Shown here: positions 51,139 to 60,936 of the stretch, piece after piece
Layout of the letters: every line of letters begins with the position of its first letter
Position numbering within the stretch: the first letter of the stretch is position 1
From: CAYUYV01 sp050331455
GTDB lineage: Bacteria > Pseudomonadota > Alphaproteobacteria > JAJFIK01
Direction of reading: 5' to 3'
NCBI GenBank assembly: GCA_050331455.1
Contig: JBHJGV010000004.1
Span: forward strand, 1 to 64,000
DNA: 64,000 nucleotides
The notes under the pieces: model-generated
Told to the model about the DNA's origin: nothing
What the model saw: only the letters and a program-made list of their open reading frames with translations
Database searches by the model: none
Program-made: the position numbers and the translations under genes

Positions 51139-51186
51139 ACGGGACGGGGCCGCCATGCGGTCATTGCCGGCGTCCCGGCCGGGCAG

Positions 51187-51339
51187 GTGGCCAAGCGCGA
51201 TTTCAGCGCCGCCAATCTGGTGAATGCCGCCTTTTATCACCAGAACGCCCTCAACTATGCCGCCGGCATAGACGTGATGGATCCGAAGCTTCTGGAGCGC
51301 ATTCGTACGGGCGGTCCGCCGGAGCGACCCGGTTCGTAA
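51187..51339 (+). pseudogene. Unidentified coding remnant
   Basis: An open frame reads VAKRDFSAANLVNAAFYHQN and ALNYAAGIDVMDPKLLERIR before TAA at 51337. It resembles the conserved C-terminus of a longer protein, with upstream residues HAVIAGVPAGQ in the same frame back to about 51155. No start or ribosome site fits. I could not name it; a 3' fragment left by deletion is likely. Confidence 0.4.
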
Positions 51340-51353
51340 CCTGGAAGACCGCC

Positions 51354-51593
51354 ATGCTCGAGATGCGACCGAACTGCGAATGCTGCGATATCGATCTGCC
51401 CCCGGAGAGCCTTGACGCATGGATCTGCAGTTTCGAATGCACGTTCTGCCTGACCTGCGCGCAAGACCGCCTCAACGGCCAGTGCCCCAATTGCGGCGGC
51501 ACCTTAGCCGCCCGCCCCACCCGTGCGACCCCGCTGCTGAGCAAATTTCCAGCCTCGACGAAGCGCATTCACAAGCCCGAAGGCTGCGTGTGA
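51354..51593 (+). CDS. DUF1272 zinc-ribbon protein
   Basis: 79 residues. MLEMRPNCECCDIDLPPESL, then ICSFECTFCLTCAQ and CPNCGGTLAARP place eight Cys in CxxC-type pairs, as in the DUF1272 family; it should bind one or two zinc ions. GGAAGACCGCC lies before the ATG. Function is unknown, possibly nucleic-acid or protein binding. Confidence 0.88.
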   Translation: MLEMRPNCECCDIDLPPESLDAWICSFECTFCLTCAQDRLNGQCPNCGGTLAARPTRATPLLSKFPASTKRIHKPEGCV

Positions 51594-51669
51594 GACCTTG
51601 ACGGCCCTCTGACCTGCGGCCCATCGGGTAAGGCTTCCCGCAAAACAGCGGCTCGTCACGGGTTGGCCG

Positions 51670-52686
51670 CTACGGCTTCACCAGGCGGCGGCCGAAATTC
51701 TCGCCGCGGAACAGGCCGATAAACGCGTCGGGCAGGCTCTCGAAACCGTCGATGATCTCCTCGCGGTATTTCAAGCGACCTTCGTGGATCCAGCCGGCCA
51801 TGCGGGTGATGGCTTCGGGAAAACGGGCGGCATAGTCGAAGACCACGAGGCCCTCCATGCGCAGACGATGGGTGATGAAGGTCTGGGTATCGTGGATGCC
51901 GGCCCGCTCGCCCGGCGCCGCATTGTAATCCGCAACCTGGCCCGATACGACGATGCGGCCATAGGCCCGCATGGTGGGCAGCACCGCATCCACCATGGCG
52001 TTGCCCACATTGTCGAAATAGATGTCGACGCCCTTGGGCGTGAGGCTCTGCACGGCGCCGGTGATGTCATCCGTTTCCCGATAATCGATGGCCGCGTCGA
52101 AGCCCAATTCTTCGGTCAGCCAGCGGCATTTTTCGGGACCCCCGGCGATGCCGATGACGAGGCAATCCTCCAGCTTGGCAATCTGGCCGGCGGTCGCGCC
52201 GACGGGCCCGGCCGCCGAGGACACGAGCACCACCTGCCCCTTGCGCAGTCCGCCCACGTCATAAAGGCCGAAATAGGCCGTCATGCCGGGAATGCCCAGC
52301 ACACCGATGGCCGCCGAGGGCGGCAACCCCGTTTCGGGCAGCTTGCGGAACAGTTTCGCCGGCGCCAGCACATGGTCCTGCCAGCCAAGGCCCGAGACCA
52401 CGAGGTCGCCCGGCACGAAACGCCCGTCGCCCGAGGCCAGCACTTCGCCCACATTTGCGCCGTCGATGACCCCGCCGATGGCGATGGGCTGGGCATAGCT
52501 CGCGGTATCGTTGAGGCGGGAGCGCATGCCCGGATCGACGGAGCAGTAGAGGGTGCGCGCGAGCACCTGCCCCTCGTCCACCGGGCCGAGCGTTGCCGTC
52601 TGCATCGCGAAATCATCCGGGGCGGGCAGACCCCTTGGGCGTTGGGCGAGGACGAAGCGGCGGGCGTCGACCGTGAGGGGGGCCAT
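51670..52686 (-). CDS. NADP-dependent medium-chain oxidoreductase (CurA/PTGR-like)
   Basis: 338 residues of the zinc-free MDR family. Landmarks are VDARRFVLAQRPRGLPAPDD, YCSVDPGMRSRLND, the nucleotide-binding VLVSSAAGPVGATAGQIAKL and IAGGPEKCRWLTEELGFDAA, then IYFDNVGNAMVDAVLP. Relatives reduce the double bond of enones such as curcumin or 15-oxoprostaglandins. GGGAGATCACGCCC sets the start at 52686 rather than 52725. Confidence 0.92.
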   Translation of the reverse strand: MAPLTVDARRFVLAQRPRGLPAPDDFAMQTATLGPVDEGQVLARTLYCSVDPGMRSRLNDTASYAQPIAIGGVIDGANVGEVLASGDGRFVPGDLVVSGLGWQDHVLAPAKLFRKLPETGLPPSAAIGVLGIPGMTAYFGLYDVGGLRKGQVVLVSSAAGPVGATAGQIAKLEDCLVIGIAGGPEKCRWLTEELGFDAAIDYRETDDITGAVQSLTPKGVDIYFDNVGNAMVDAVLPTMRAYGRIVVSGQVADYNAAPGERAGIHDTQTFITHRLRMEGLVVFDYAARFPEAITRMAGWIHEGRLKYREEIIDGFESLPDAFIGLFRGENFGRRLVKP

Positions 52687-52767
52687 GGGCGTGATCTCCC
52701 GGAGGGTTGTTTTCGGACCCCCCAACCTATGGCAGGCCCGGGTAAATGCGAACCCTCTGCGCTCGCG

Positions 52768-53322
52768 CTAAATCCGTCGGGCGAGGGCGACCGCGACGCG
52801 GGAGCCCGCCTCGATCAGGGCGCCCCACATCCGGCCCGCCAGGGGCACGGCGCCGCCATGGCGGGCCGCCGCCTCCTCCAAATGACGCAACTCATCGTCC
52901 CGGCAGGCCCGGAGGGACGCAATAAGGGGGTGGGCTGGATCCCGGGCCTCCAGAGCCTCGATCTGCTCGCTCAGGTGCCGATCCACGAAGCGCTCCACGG
53001 CTTCCACGGTGATGAATACGGCCCGCGGCCCGAACAGGGCCGGGAGGGCACCCGTCATAAAACCGGCGAGGCGCCACAGGGGCAGGAACCGGCTGCGCCG
53101 CGACGGCGGGACAAGACGCTCCATAAGGGCAAGATGGCTGCGTTCGGTGGCCATGTGCTCCCGGGCGAAGGCAACAACCTCAGGATCCCGGCTCACGGCC
53201 AGCACCCCGCGATAGATGGCGACGGCCCCGGTCTCCCCCGCATGGTCCGTCCGCAGATCCGCCATCATCTCCCAATCGATCTCCAGGGCGTCATCGGTCC
53301 GATCCTGGGCCATCGCCTCCAT
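52768..53322 (-). CDS. coq7: Demethoxyubiquinone hydroxylase
   Basis: 184 residues. The diiron ligands are seen in TDHAGETGAVAIYRG, REHMATERSHLALMERL, FVDRHLSEQIEALE and RDDELRHLEEAAARHG, giving the ExxH pairs of ferritin-like monooxygenases. Coq7 performs the last hydroxylation in ubiquinone synthesis on the inner membrane. Alternative start at 53313 has GGAGG closer; either is plausible. The 5' end is divergent from the subtilase gene. Confidence 0.95.
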   Translation of the reverse strand: MEAMAQDRTDDALEIDWEMMADLRTDHAGETGAVAIYRGVLAVSRDPEVVAFAREHMATERSHLALMERLVPPSRRSRFLPLWRLAGFMTGALPALFGPRAVFITVEAVERFVDRHLSEQIEALEARDPAHPLIASLRACRDDELRHLEEAAARHGGAVPLAGRMWGALIEAGSRVAVALARRI

Positions 53323-53518
53323 CCCGCCGCTCCCCACTGTTTTGGACTGTGCCCCCCGACCAAGACATAGGCCGAATCCGCCGCGGCGCCGGATCCCGGG
53401 CCCTTTGCCGCAAGCTGTGATGGCAGCGTGAGCAATCCGCCATTCGCAGGCGCAGCAGAGCTTGCTAGTGTTCCGAAGGGCGGGCGGACCTCCGCACACT
53501 TTAGGGAGACCAGCATCC

Positions 53519-56500
53519 ATGGCCACCTCCTCGAGCCGGCTGAACCGCGCGCTTTGGGATCTCGATGCCTCATCGGCTTCGGGCTCGGACCCATCGCTCC
53601 CGCTTGTGCGCCTTGATGCACCGGGACGGGACCTGAGCCTGAACGGGCGCCCCCCGACCCTGGCGCTTGTCGCCATTGATGCCGTGGCGGTGCGGGGCGA
53701 AACCGAGACGCTGCTGGCGGACCTTGAAGCCTTGGGCCTGCGCGACGGGGCGATGGCGGGGCGCATGGTGTCTGGCCTGTTGCCCGTCAGCGCCCTGGAT
53801 GCCCTGGAGCAGATGGACAGCCTCGCTTTCGCGAACCCGGCGATTGCCGTGACCGCCTCCCAAGGCATTGCGGAAAACCAGGGCGACCGGTCCGTCAATG
53901 CAGACATCGCCCGGTCCCAATTCGGTGTTGACGGCACCGGTGTGCGGGTCGGCGCTCTGTCGGACAGTTTCGATGCCCTGAACGGGGCCGACGAAGACAT
54001 CGCCACCGGCGATCTGCCGCCGGAGGGGGTTCAGGTCGTCCAGGATTTTTTCGCGAACGATCCGTCCGATGAAGGTCGGGCGATGCTCCAGATCATCCAC
54101 GATGTGGCTCCGGGTGCGGACCTGTCCTTCGCCACGGCCTTCGGCGGCCAGGCCACCTTTGCGCGCAATATCGAACGGCTGGCCGACCGCGGCGCCGACG
54201 TGATCGTGGATGACGTGGCCTATCTTGCCGAACCCTTTTTCCAGGACGGCATCATCTCCCAGGCGGTGGATACGGTGGCGGCGGACGGTGTGGCCTATTT
54301 CTCCTCCGCCGGCAATCAGGGGCGCTCCTCCTACGAAGCCAATTTCCGGCCCACTGGCATCACCCTGCCCACCGCCTTCGAGCCGGGTGCCATCGCCCAT
54401 GACTGGGACCCGGGACCGGGGGTCGACACGATCCTCGACTTTACGTTGCAGCCGGATGAAAGTGTTTTTCTGTCCCTGCAATGGGACCAGCCCTTCGGCA
54501 GTCTCTCCAATATCAGCCCCGGCGCTTCGACCGATGTGGACATCTACCTCGTGGACGGCGAGACCGGTTTGCGGGTGCGCGATAGCGACGGGGACTTCGC
54601 CGCCGGTATCAATCCCAATATCGGGCTGGATCCGGTCGAGATCTTCCGTTTCGAGAATGAAGGCAACACAGCCCGGGAGCTGGGCCTCGTGATCGAGCAT
54701 GCCCGGGGGCCTGAGCCTGATTTCCTCAAGATCGTGTTTTTTGACAGCGCCAATTTCATCAACGAGAAGCAGCCGGAATTCACGGGCGAATTTTCCAACC
54801 CCACCGTGGTCGGACATTCAGCCGCCGCCGGCGCAATTTCCGTCGGCGCCGCTTTTTATCAAAACACGCCCCGGTTTGGGGTCAATCCACCCCGCTTGAA
54901 CAGTTTCTCGAGTCAGGGGCCCACAAGCATTCTGTTCGATATAGACGGCAATCGACTGGCCCAACCGGAAATCCGTCAGACTCCGGATATTGTGGCACCC
55001 GACGGGGTGGATACCACCTTTTTTGGGTCAAGCGACTTTGACAATACGGGCTTCAACGATTTCTTCGGCACCTCGGCAGCAGCGCCCCAGGCCGCCGCCG
55101 TCGCCGCCCTCATGCTCGACGCCAATCCGGATCTGACCCCGGAGGCTGTCCGCGATATCCTGCAGGACACGGCCATCAATATCGGCTTTCCCGGCTTCGA
55201 CAATGCCTCGGGCGCGGGACTGATCCAGGCGGACCGGGCCGTGCAGGCGGCCCTCGCAAGCAGCACGGCACCCCTTGAGGCGCGGGACGACGCCTTTACC
55301 GGAGACGAAGACAGTCTCCTCACGGGCGATCTGTTTGCAGACAATGGCGCCGGCCCCGACGGCAGCCTCGCGGCGGGCCAACCCATCGTCAGCCGCGTGA
55401 ACGGCGTGGCCCTTGAGGACGAAGCCCTGCTGACCCTCGCGTCCGGCGCCGTGGTGACCATCCGGGCCGATGGGAGCCTGTCTTACGATCCCCGTGGCCG
55501 CCTCGACGGTCTGGCCGAAGACGAGACCATTCAAGAAACAGTGACCTATCGAATCGCAGCGCCCGACGGCACCCGGGAAAGCGCGCCCGCAACGGTCCGG
55601 TTCATGATCGAGGGGATCAATGATGCACCCCGGCCCGTAGAGGATGTGTTCTCGGTCGCGGCCCTCGACACCCTGGCGGCGAACCTGTTTGCGGATAACG
55701 GCAATGGTCCGGACACGGATCCTGAAGGCAGCCCGCTCATCCTGACGGCCCTGGCGGGTCAGCCCCTGACCGGCGGCACTCTGACGGCAACTCTGGCATC
55801 CGGCGCCGTGGTCATCGCCCAAGCGGATGGCAGCATCGCCTACGATCCCGCCGCCGTGGACCGTAGCCTGGTTGCAGAGGACAGCTTCTCCTACACCGTC
55901 AGCGACGGCGTGCTGTCGGCCACCGGTCTGGTGCGGGTCGCTCTGCCGGCTCAGGACGATCCGGGTCCCACGGATCTGCCGCCGGACGCCCGCGCCGATG
56001 CCTTCACGACGCCGGAAGACACTGTGCTCAGCGGCGACGTGTTGGCCGACAACGGCTTCGGGCCCGACACGGATCCCGAAGGCGAGGCCCTGTCCGTGGC
56101 TTTGGAGACCGGCCCCTCTTTCGGGCTCCTGACCCTTCAGCCGGACGGGACCTTCCTTTACGAGCCGGGAGCCAATTTCAATGGAACGGACAGTTTCACC
56201 TATGCCCTGACCGACCCTGCGCGCAATGCGGACCAGGCGACGGCCACCATCACCGTGACACCGGTCAACGATGCACCGACCGCCCGGGATGACCTGTTCA
56301 CGACCGGGGAGGATGAGGTCGTGTCGGGCGCCGTTTTGGCCGACAACGGAACCGGGATCGACCTGGATCTTGACGGCGACGCCCTGACCGTCACGGCCGT
56401 GAACGGCGAGGCCCTCACCGGTTCCGGCGCCACCATGCTGCCGTCGGGCGCGATTCTCGAAATTGGGGCAGACGGATCGTTTGTCTATGATCCCAACGGG

Positions 56501-57445
56501 GCTTTTGCCGACCTCACCACGGGCGAAACCGCCGTCGATACCCTGTCCTACACCATTGCCGACCCGTCCGGCGCCACGGCGAGCGCCAGCGTGAACATCA
56601 CGGTGACGGGCAAGGACACGGCCATCGCATTCGGGCCCGGCACCGGCGTGATCGCAGAAGGCACGGGCGCGTCGGTCACGGCAGGCTTCACCCTCGAGCG
56701 CACGGGCGCCCTCGACAGCACGGTCACGGTCCGTTTCGAAGGGCAGGGAGAAGGCACCAATCCGGCTGACGGGACGGATTTTGTCTCGGGGGCCTTTCCG
56801 AGCGGGCAAGTCACTTTCGCACCCGGAGTGGAGGCCCAGACCGTGACCTTTGCCGTGGCCGGCGACAGCATGGCGGAGCCGGACGAGACCTTCGCCATTG
56901 TTCTGACCGACATCAATGTGGACCGGGGTGCGATCGATCTTCCGGGACTGGACCGCTTCGGCTTCGTGATCAGTGACGACGATGCTGCGCCGGAGCCGAC
57001 CATTCTCGGCACGCCGGGCGTCGACATTCTGTTTGGAACCGCGGACGACGACGTGATCGACGGTCTGGGCGGCAATGACGCCCTGTTCGGGGAGGACGGC
57101 GACGATCTTCTCCTGGGCGGCGCGGGCAATGACATCCTGTTCGCGGCCAATGGTCAGGACACCCTGCATGGCGGGGAAGGGAACGACTTCCTGTTCGGTG
57201 GCGCGGGTGAGGATATTTTCGTGATCCGCCCGGGCGACGGAAGCGACCGCATCCGCGGCTTCGAGACCGTGGATCGGATCGATCTGCAGGCCTTCACCGC
57301 GCTGACCGGCCCGGCGGTTCTGAATCGGCTCAACCAGGCCGGGCGCAATGTGCGGCTGGAGCTTGATTTCAATACGGATGTTATCATCGAGAACACGGAT
57401 GTGGACGAGATCGGTCTCGACCAATTCATTCTCGCGCAGGTTTGA
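53519..57445 (+). CDS. Large secreted subtilisin-like protease with adhesion and RTX repeats
   Basis: 1308 residues. Residues 1-110 are a propeptide-like region without a classical signal. An S8 domain follows: Asp about 150 (RVGALSDSFDAL), His about 194 (QIIHDVAPGADL), Ser about 517 (FFGTSAAAPQAAAVAALMLD). Four cadherin/VCBS-like modules of the form GDLFADNGAGPDG and VLADNGFGPDTDPEG come next, then a Calx-beta repeat (about 1040-1160) and C-terminal nonapeptides (GGNDALFGEDGDDLLLGGAG and on to GEGNDFLFGGAGEDIFVI). RTX repeats bind calcium and mark type I secretion; the ABC exporter is not in the window. Confidence 0.92.
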   Translation: MATSSSRLNRALWDLDASSASGSDPSLPLVRLDAPGRDLSLNGRPPTLALVAIDAVAVRGETETLLADLEALGLRDGAMAGRMVSGLLPVSALDALEQMDSLAFANPAIAVTASQGIAENQGDRSVNADIARSQFGVDGTGVRVGALSDSFDALNGADEDIATGDLPPEGVQVVQDFFANDPSDEGRAMLQIIHDVAPGADLSFATAFGGQATFARNIERLADRGADVIVDDVAYLAEPFFQDGIISQAVDTVAADGVAYFSSAGNQGRSSYEANFRPTGITLPTAFEPGAIAHDWDPGPGVDTILDFTLQPDESVFLSLQWDQPFGSLSNISPGASTDVDIYLVDGETGLRVRDSDGDFAAGINPNIGLDPVEIFRFENEGNTARELGLVIEHARGPEPDFLKIVFFDSANFINEKQPEFTGEFSNPTVVGHSAAAGAISVGAAFYQNTPRFGVNPPRLNSFSSQGPTSILFDIDGNRLAQPEIRQTPDIVAPDGVDTTFFGSSDFDNTGFNDFFGTSAAAPQAAAVAALMLDANPDLTPEAVRDILQDTAINIGFPGFDNASGAGLIQADRAVQAALASSTAPLEARDDAFTGDEDSLLTGDLFADNGAGPDGSLAAGQPIVSRVNGVALEDEALLTLASGAVVTIRADGSLSYDPRGRLDGLAEDETIQETVTYRIAAPDGTRESAPATVRFMIEGINDAPRPVEDVFSVAALDTLAANLFADNGNGPDTDPEGSPLILTALAGQPLTGGTLTATLASGAVVIAQADGSIAYDPAAVDRSLVAEDSFSYTVSDGVLSATGLVRVALPAQDDPGPTDLPPDARADAFTTPEDTVLSGDVLADNGFGPDTDPEGEALSVALETGPSFGLLTLQPDGTFLYEPGANFNGTDSFTYALTDPARNADQATATITVTPVNDAPTARDDLFTTGEDEVVSGAVLADNGTGIDLDLDGDALTVTAVNGEALTGSGATMLPSGAILEIGADGSFVYDPNGAFADLTTGETAVDTLSYTIADPSGATASASVNITVTGKDTAIAFGPGTGVIAEGTGASVTAGFTLERTGALDSTVTVRFEGQGEGTNPADGTDFVSGAFPSGQVTFAPGVEAQTVTFAVAGDSMAEPDETFAIVLTDINVDRGAIDLPGLDRFGFVISDDDAAPEPTILGTPGVDILFGTADDDVIDGLGGNDALFGEDGDDLLLGGAGNDILFAANGQDTLHGGEGNDFLFGGAGEDIFVIRPGDGSDRIRGFETVDRIDLQAFTALTGPAVLNRLNQAGRNVRLELDFNTDVIIENTDVDEIGLDQFILAQV

Positions 57446-57533
57446 CGCAGCCGACAAAGCCTGAAAGGCTCCAATCCGCCCATGCGCCGGTGTTGGCGCC
57501 GGGCGGGCGTGACGCAAGGTGGGGGCCGTGGTG

Positions 57534-58475
57534 ATGCGGATCGTGTTGGCCATCTTGGCCGGACTGATGATCGTTGCAGTGATCGGCCTGGGCCTGACCG
57601 CCTTCGTCAGCAGGGATCTTTCGCCGGATCATCTTGAGACCGTTTACACCAGCGAGCAGTCCCGCTTCGTCACCGTGGACGGCGTGCGATTCCACGTGCA
57701 GGAGACCGGCGAGCGCCGGGAAGCGGGCCCAAGCCTCGTGATGATCCACGGGTTTGGCGCCCATTTGCAGACCTGGGACGGGTGGGTCGAGGCCCTGGGG
57801 GACACTTATCACATTATCCGGTTTGACCTGCCGGGCCATGGCCTGACCGGGCCGGACCCTTCCGGTGATTACACCAATGAGCGCACCATCGCTCTCGTTA
57901 CGGATTTGTTGGAAACGCTGGGCGTGGACCGCCGTGTGATGATCGGCAATTCCCTGGGCGGTTTCATTGCGTGGCGGCATGCTGCAGAAAACCCGTCCAA
58001 GGTGGCAGGGCAAGTGCTTCTGGCGCCGGGCGGCATTCCGTTTCCCTCCGATCCCGCCGCGGCAGACGCAACCGTTCCCGAATGGTTCGCGCTGATCGAG
58101 TACATCTTCCCCATAGCGCTTGTACAGACAATCCTGGAACGGCTCTATGCCGAGCCGGACCGCATCGATCCGCGTACGGTGACGCGGTATCACGAACTCA
58201 TCCGGCGGCAGGGCAACCGCGCGGCCCTGCTCCAGCGCATGCGAACATTCCGCCTGGAAGATCCCGAGCCGGTCCTGCGCAGCATCGAAACGCCGACTCT
58301 TCTGTTGTGGGGACGGTCCGACACTCTGCTTCCCGTCGAACAGGCTGCCCTGTTCGACGAGTGGTTGCCCAATGTGGCGACGTTGCGCCTGCCCGGCGTG
58401 GGGCACATGCCCATGGAAGAAATGCCTGAGCTGACTGTCCGTGCCGTGAAGACATTTCTACGCTCGTTGTTCTGA
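57534..58475 (+). CDS. Membrane-anchored alpha/beta hydrolase
   Basis: 313 residues. One N-terminal membrane helix (MRIVLAILAGLMIVAVIGLG) is followed by the hydrolase fold: oxyanion HGFGAHLQTWDGW, nucleophile GNSLGGFIAWRHAA, acid in LLWGRSDTLLPVEQ and His in PGVGHMPMEEMPE. GTGGGGG lies about nine bases ahead of the ATG; a GTG at 57519 is possible. The active site would lie in the periplasm if the helix is an uncleaved anchor. It is 88 bases after the subtilase gene. Confidence 0.88.
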   Translation: MRIVLAILAGLMIVAVIGLGLTAFVSRDLSPDHLETVYTSEQSRFVTVDGVRFHVQETGERREAGPSLVMIHGFGAHLQTWDGWVEALGDTYHIIRFDLPGHGLTGPDPSGDYTNERTIALVTDLLETLGVDRRVMIGNSLGGFIAWRHAAENPSKVAGQVLLAPGGIPFPSDPAAADATVPEWFALIEYIFPIALVQTILERLYAEPDRIDPRTVTRYHELIRRQGNRAALLQRMRTFRLEDPEPVLRSIETPTLLLWGRSDTLLPVEQAALFDEWLPNVATLRLPGVGHMPMEEMPELTVRAVKTFLRSLF

Positions 58476-58527
58476 TACGGATCGAAGGCTCGACGCGGAT
58501 CGGGCAGCGCTATTCGGCTCTGCCGCC

Positions 58528-59814
58528 TCACATGGCCCTCAGGGCCTGTTCCAGATCGGCGATCAGGTCGGAGGGATGCTCAACTCCGACAGAGATACGC
58601 ATCATGGCCTGGGTGATCCCGATTTCGGCAAGGGTATCGGCCCCGAGATCCGAATGCGTCGTGCTGTAGGGGTGGGAAATGAGGGTTTCCGTGCCCCCCA
58701 GGCTGACAGCGAGCTTGATGACCTCCAGGCGGTCGAGCACCTTGAAAGCATCCTCCTCGGTCCCGTGAATCTCGAAGGAAAAGGTCGATCCGGGTGAGGA
58801 ACACTGCTTGTTGTAGAGCCCATAGTTCGGATCGTTCTTTTCCAGGAAACCGAGATAGTGGACCCGGGCAACCTTGGGGTGGTCCTGGAGAAACTCGGCC
58901 ACCTGCCGTGCGTTTTTCATGGCGGCCGTCATGCGCAGTTTCAAGGTTTCGAGGCTGCGCATGACCAGCCATCCCGTATGGGGATCGGCCATGGTGCCAA
59001 GGCCGGTCCGCATGCGGCGCACCGGCCAGAGCATCTCCTTCGAGCCGAGACAGGCGCCGGCCACCAGATCCGAATGTCCGCCCACATATTTCGTCAGCGA
59101 GTAGACCACGAGGTCGCAGCCGTGCTCCAGCGGGCGTTGCCACAGGGGCCCGAGAAACGTGTTGTCGACGATCACCGGCGGCCGGTGCCCGTGCTCTTGC
59201 CCGAGGCGGTCGGCCGTTTCGGCGCACAGGGCAAGGTCGACGAGGCCATTGGTGGGGTTGGCCGGCGTTTCGACCATGATGGCGGCAATCCGCCCCTTTG
59301 CCTTGCCGCGCTCAACGGCATCCAGGAAGCGCTGGGCGCTGCCGATGCCCAGGAAGCCTTCCGCATGGATCCCGAATTGGGGCAGGGTCTTCTGGATCAG
59401 GCCCTGGGTACCCCCATAGATCGGCGCACTGTAGATCACCACGTCGCCGGGCCTCAGGAAGGTCCACAAGGTGGTGGAGATAGCGGACATGCCGCTGGAG
59501 AAAACGAGGCCCGCCTCGGAGTTTTCCCATAAGGCGAGGCGATCCTCCAAAACCTCCAGGTCCGGATTGTTCATGCGCGAATAGATGAGGCCGGGCTCGG
59601 CATCGGGCCGCGCTTCCCGGCCCGAATTCAGGGCGAAGAAATCCTTGCCGTCCTGGGCAGTCTTGAACACGAAGGTCGAGGTCTGGAAGACGGGGATCTT
59701 GAGGGACCCTTCCGACAGATGCGGGTCATAGCCATACCCCATCATCATGGTTTCCGGGTGCAGCGGCTTTCCGGCCACGGCGGTCTTGCGATAGGTCTTG
59801 GGTTTGTTGTGCAT
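58528..59814 (-). CDS. Cys/Met-metabolism PLP enzyme (methionine gamma-lyase-like)
   Basis: 428 residues. The PLP Lys is in LVVYSLTKYVGGHSDLVAGA. Other blocks are FVFKTAQDGKDFFALNSGRE, YSRMNNPDLEVLEDRLA, ETPANPTNGLVDLA and VSLGGTETLISHPYSTTHSD. Length and the extra N-terminal 40 residues fit the methionine gamma-lyase or O-acyl-homoserine-sulfhydrylase branch rather than cystathionine synthase. The ribosome site before 59814 is weak. Reaction type cannot be fixed by sequence inspection. Confidence 0.9.
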   Translation of the reverse strand: MHNKPKTYRKTAVAGKPLHPETMMMGYGYDPHLSEGSLKIPVFQTSTFVFKTAQDGKDFFALNSGREARPDAEPGLIYSRMNNPDLEVLEDRLALWENSEAGLVFSSGMSAISTTLWTFLRPGDVVIYSAPIYGGTQGLIQKTLPQFGIHAEGFLGIGSAQRFLDAVERGKAKGRIAAIMVETPANPTNGLVDLALCAETADRLGQEHGHRPPVIVDNTFLGPLWQRPLEHGCDLVVYSLTKYVGGHSDLVAGACLGSKEMLWPVRRMRTGLGTMADPHTGWLVMRSLETLKLRMTAAMKNARQVAEFLQDHPKVARVHYLGFLEKNDPNYGLYNKQCSSPGSTFSFEIHGTEEDAFKVLDRLEVIKLAVSLGGTETLISHPYSTTHSDLGADTLAEIGITQAMMRISVGVEHPSDLIADLEQALRAM

Positions 59815-60001
59815 GGGGCGTCTCGCGGAATTTTGTCCTTAGCCGGACGGCCCCGCTCACCTCGGGCGCGTGTCCCATCCGGTCTCGGGCAGTGTCATGA
59901 CGAACGATCCAGGGCCCGCACTGTGACCCTGTTGAACAGCTTTATCATGGAAAATGAAGACGCGGTTCAGATTCCCGCAAAAGCGGAACGCCCTGCCGCG
60001 T

Positions 60002-60868
60002 TCAGCCGCCCTCGACGCCCAATACGAAGCCGCCGATGGCCCGTTCGTAAAGATGCGCATTGGCCCGGGTGAAGTCGTGCCCGAGGCCCGCAACCCGCTC
60101 GAACTTGGCCCCCTTTATGTGGGATGCCGTGCGCGCCCCACAGTCTATGGGCACCAGGGGATCGGCCTCGCCATGGATCACGAGGGCGGGCCGGGAGACC
60201 CCGCGCAGCAGATCGCCGCGGGGCGGGGAGCCGAGAATGGCGCCGAGTTGGCGGGCCGAACCCATGGGCCGCACGGCCCGGTCGATGGCACTTTCGGCCA
60301 AGGCCCGCAATTCCGCCTCCCCTGCCGCATAGGCCGGGCTGCCAATGATCCGCCAGAAACGAATATGCGCCTCGACGCAGGCTTCCCGGTCATTGGGGTC
60401 GGGCGGCGGCTGGCTGAGGGCGGTCATGGCCTCGTCGCTGGCCGGCGGCAGGTCGGGATCGCCCGGCGTCGACATGATGGAAACGAGGCTGCGCACCCGG
60501 TCCGAGTGCCGGCCGGCGACCGATTGGGCGATCATGCCCCCCATGGAGGCGCCCACCACATGGGCCTGCCCGATCTCCAGCGCACTGAGAATGCCGACGG
60601 CATCATCCGCCATATCATCAATGGTGTAGGCCGGCCGATCCACGCCGGGCGTGGGCACGCCCTGATGGTCAAACCCCTCGCTGAGCCCCGAATCCCGATT
60701 GTCGAAGCGAATGACGCGGCAACCGCGCTCAATCAGGCCGTCGACGAGGCTCGGCTGCCAGTGCAGAAGCTGGCAGGCATAGCCCATGATCATGAGGACG
60801 GGGATGCCGTCCCGCGGCCCCATATCGAGCACTTCGAAACCGAGACCGTTGGCGGTGACACGCGTCAT
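60002..60868 (-). CDS. Alpha/beta hydrolase
   Basis: 288 residues. Oxyanion region VLMIMGYACQLLHW, nucleophile AHVVGASMGGMIAQSVAGRH, acid in VIHGEADPLVPIDCG and His in VAGLGHDFTRANAH. It resembles the RdmC/aclacinomycin-methylesterase-like and proline-iminopeptidase-like hydrolases. GAGGAAGAGAGCCC precedes the ATG. It follows the HSL-type hydrolase gene (60937-61878) on the same strand after 68 bases, so they may share a transcript. Confidence 0.9.
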   Translation of the reverse strand: MTRVTANGLGFEVLDMGPRDGIPVLMIMGYACQLLHWQPSLVDGLIERGCRVIRFDNRDSGLSEGFDHQGVPTPGVDRPAYTIDDMADDAVGILSALEIGQAHVVGASMGGMIAQSVAGRHSDRVRSLVSIMSTPGDPDLPPASDEAMTALSQPPPDPNDREACVEAHIRFWRIIGSPAYAAGEAELRALAESAIDRAVRPMGSARQLGAILGSPPRGDLLRGVSRPALVIHGEADPLVPIDCGARTASHIKGAKFERVAGLGHDFTRANAHLYERAIGGFVLGVEGG

Positions 60869-60936
60869 GGGCTCTCTTCCTCGCGGTTTGGTGAGACAGC
60901 CGCCCCGACCCCTATGCCCGGGGCGATCAAGCAGTC

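Noticed and set aside
59815..60000. Possible SAM-responsive riboswitch upstream of the PLP enzyme
   Set aside because: A GGCTAAGGA string near the start recalls the end of the SAM-II motif, but the required pseudoknot pairings and the conserved upstream loop cannot be formed convincingly by eye. A covariance-model search would decide.
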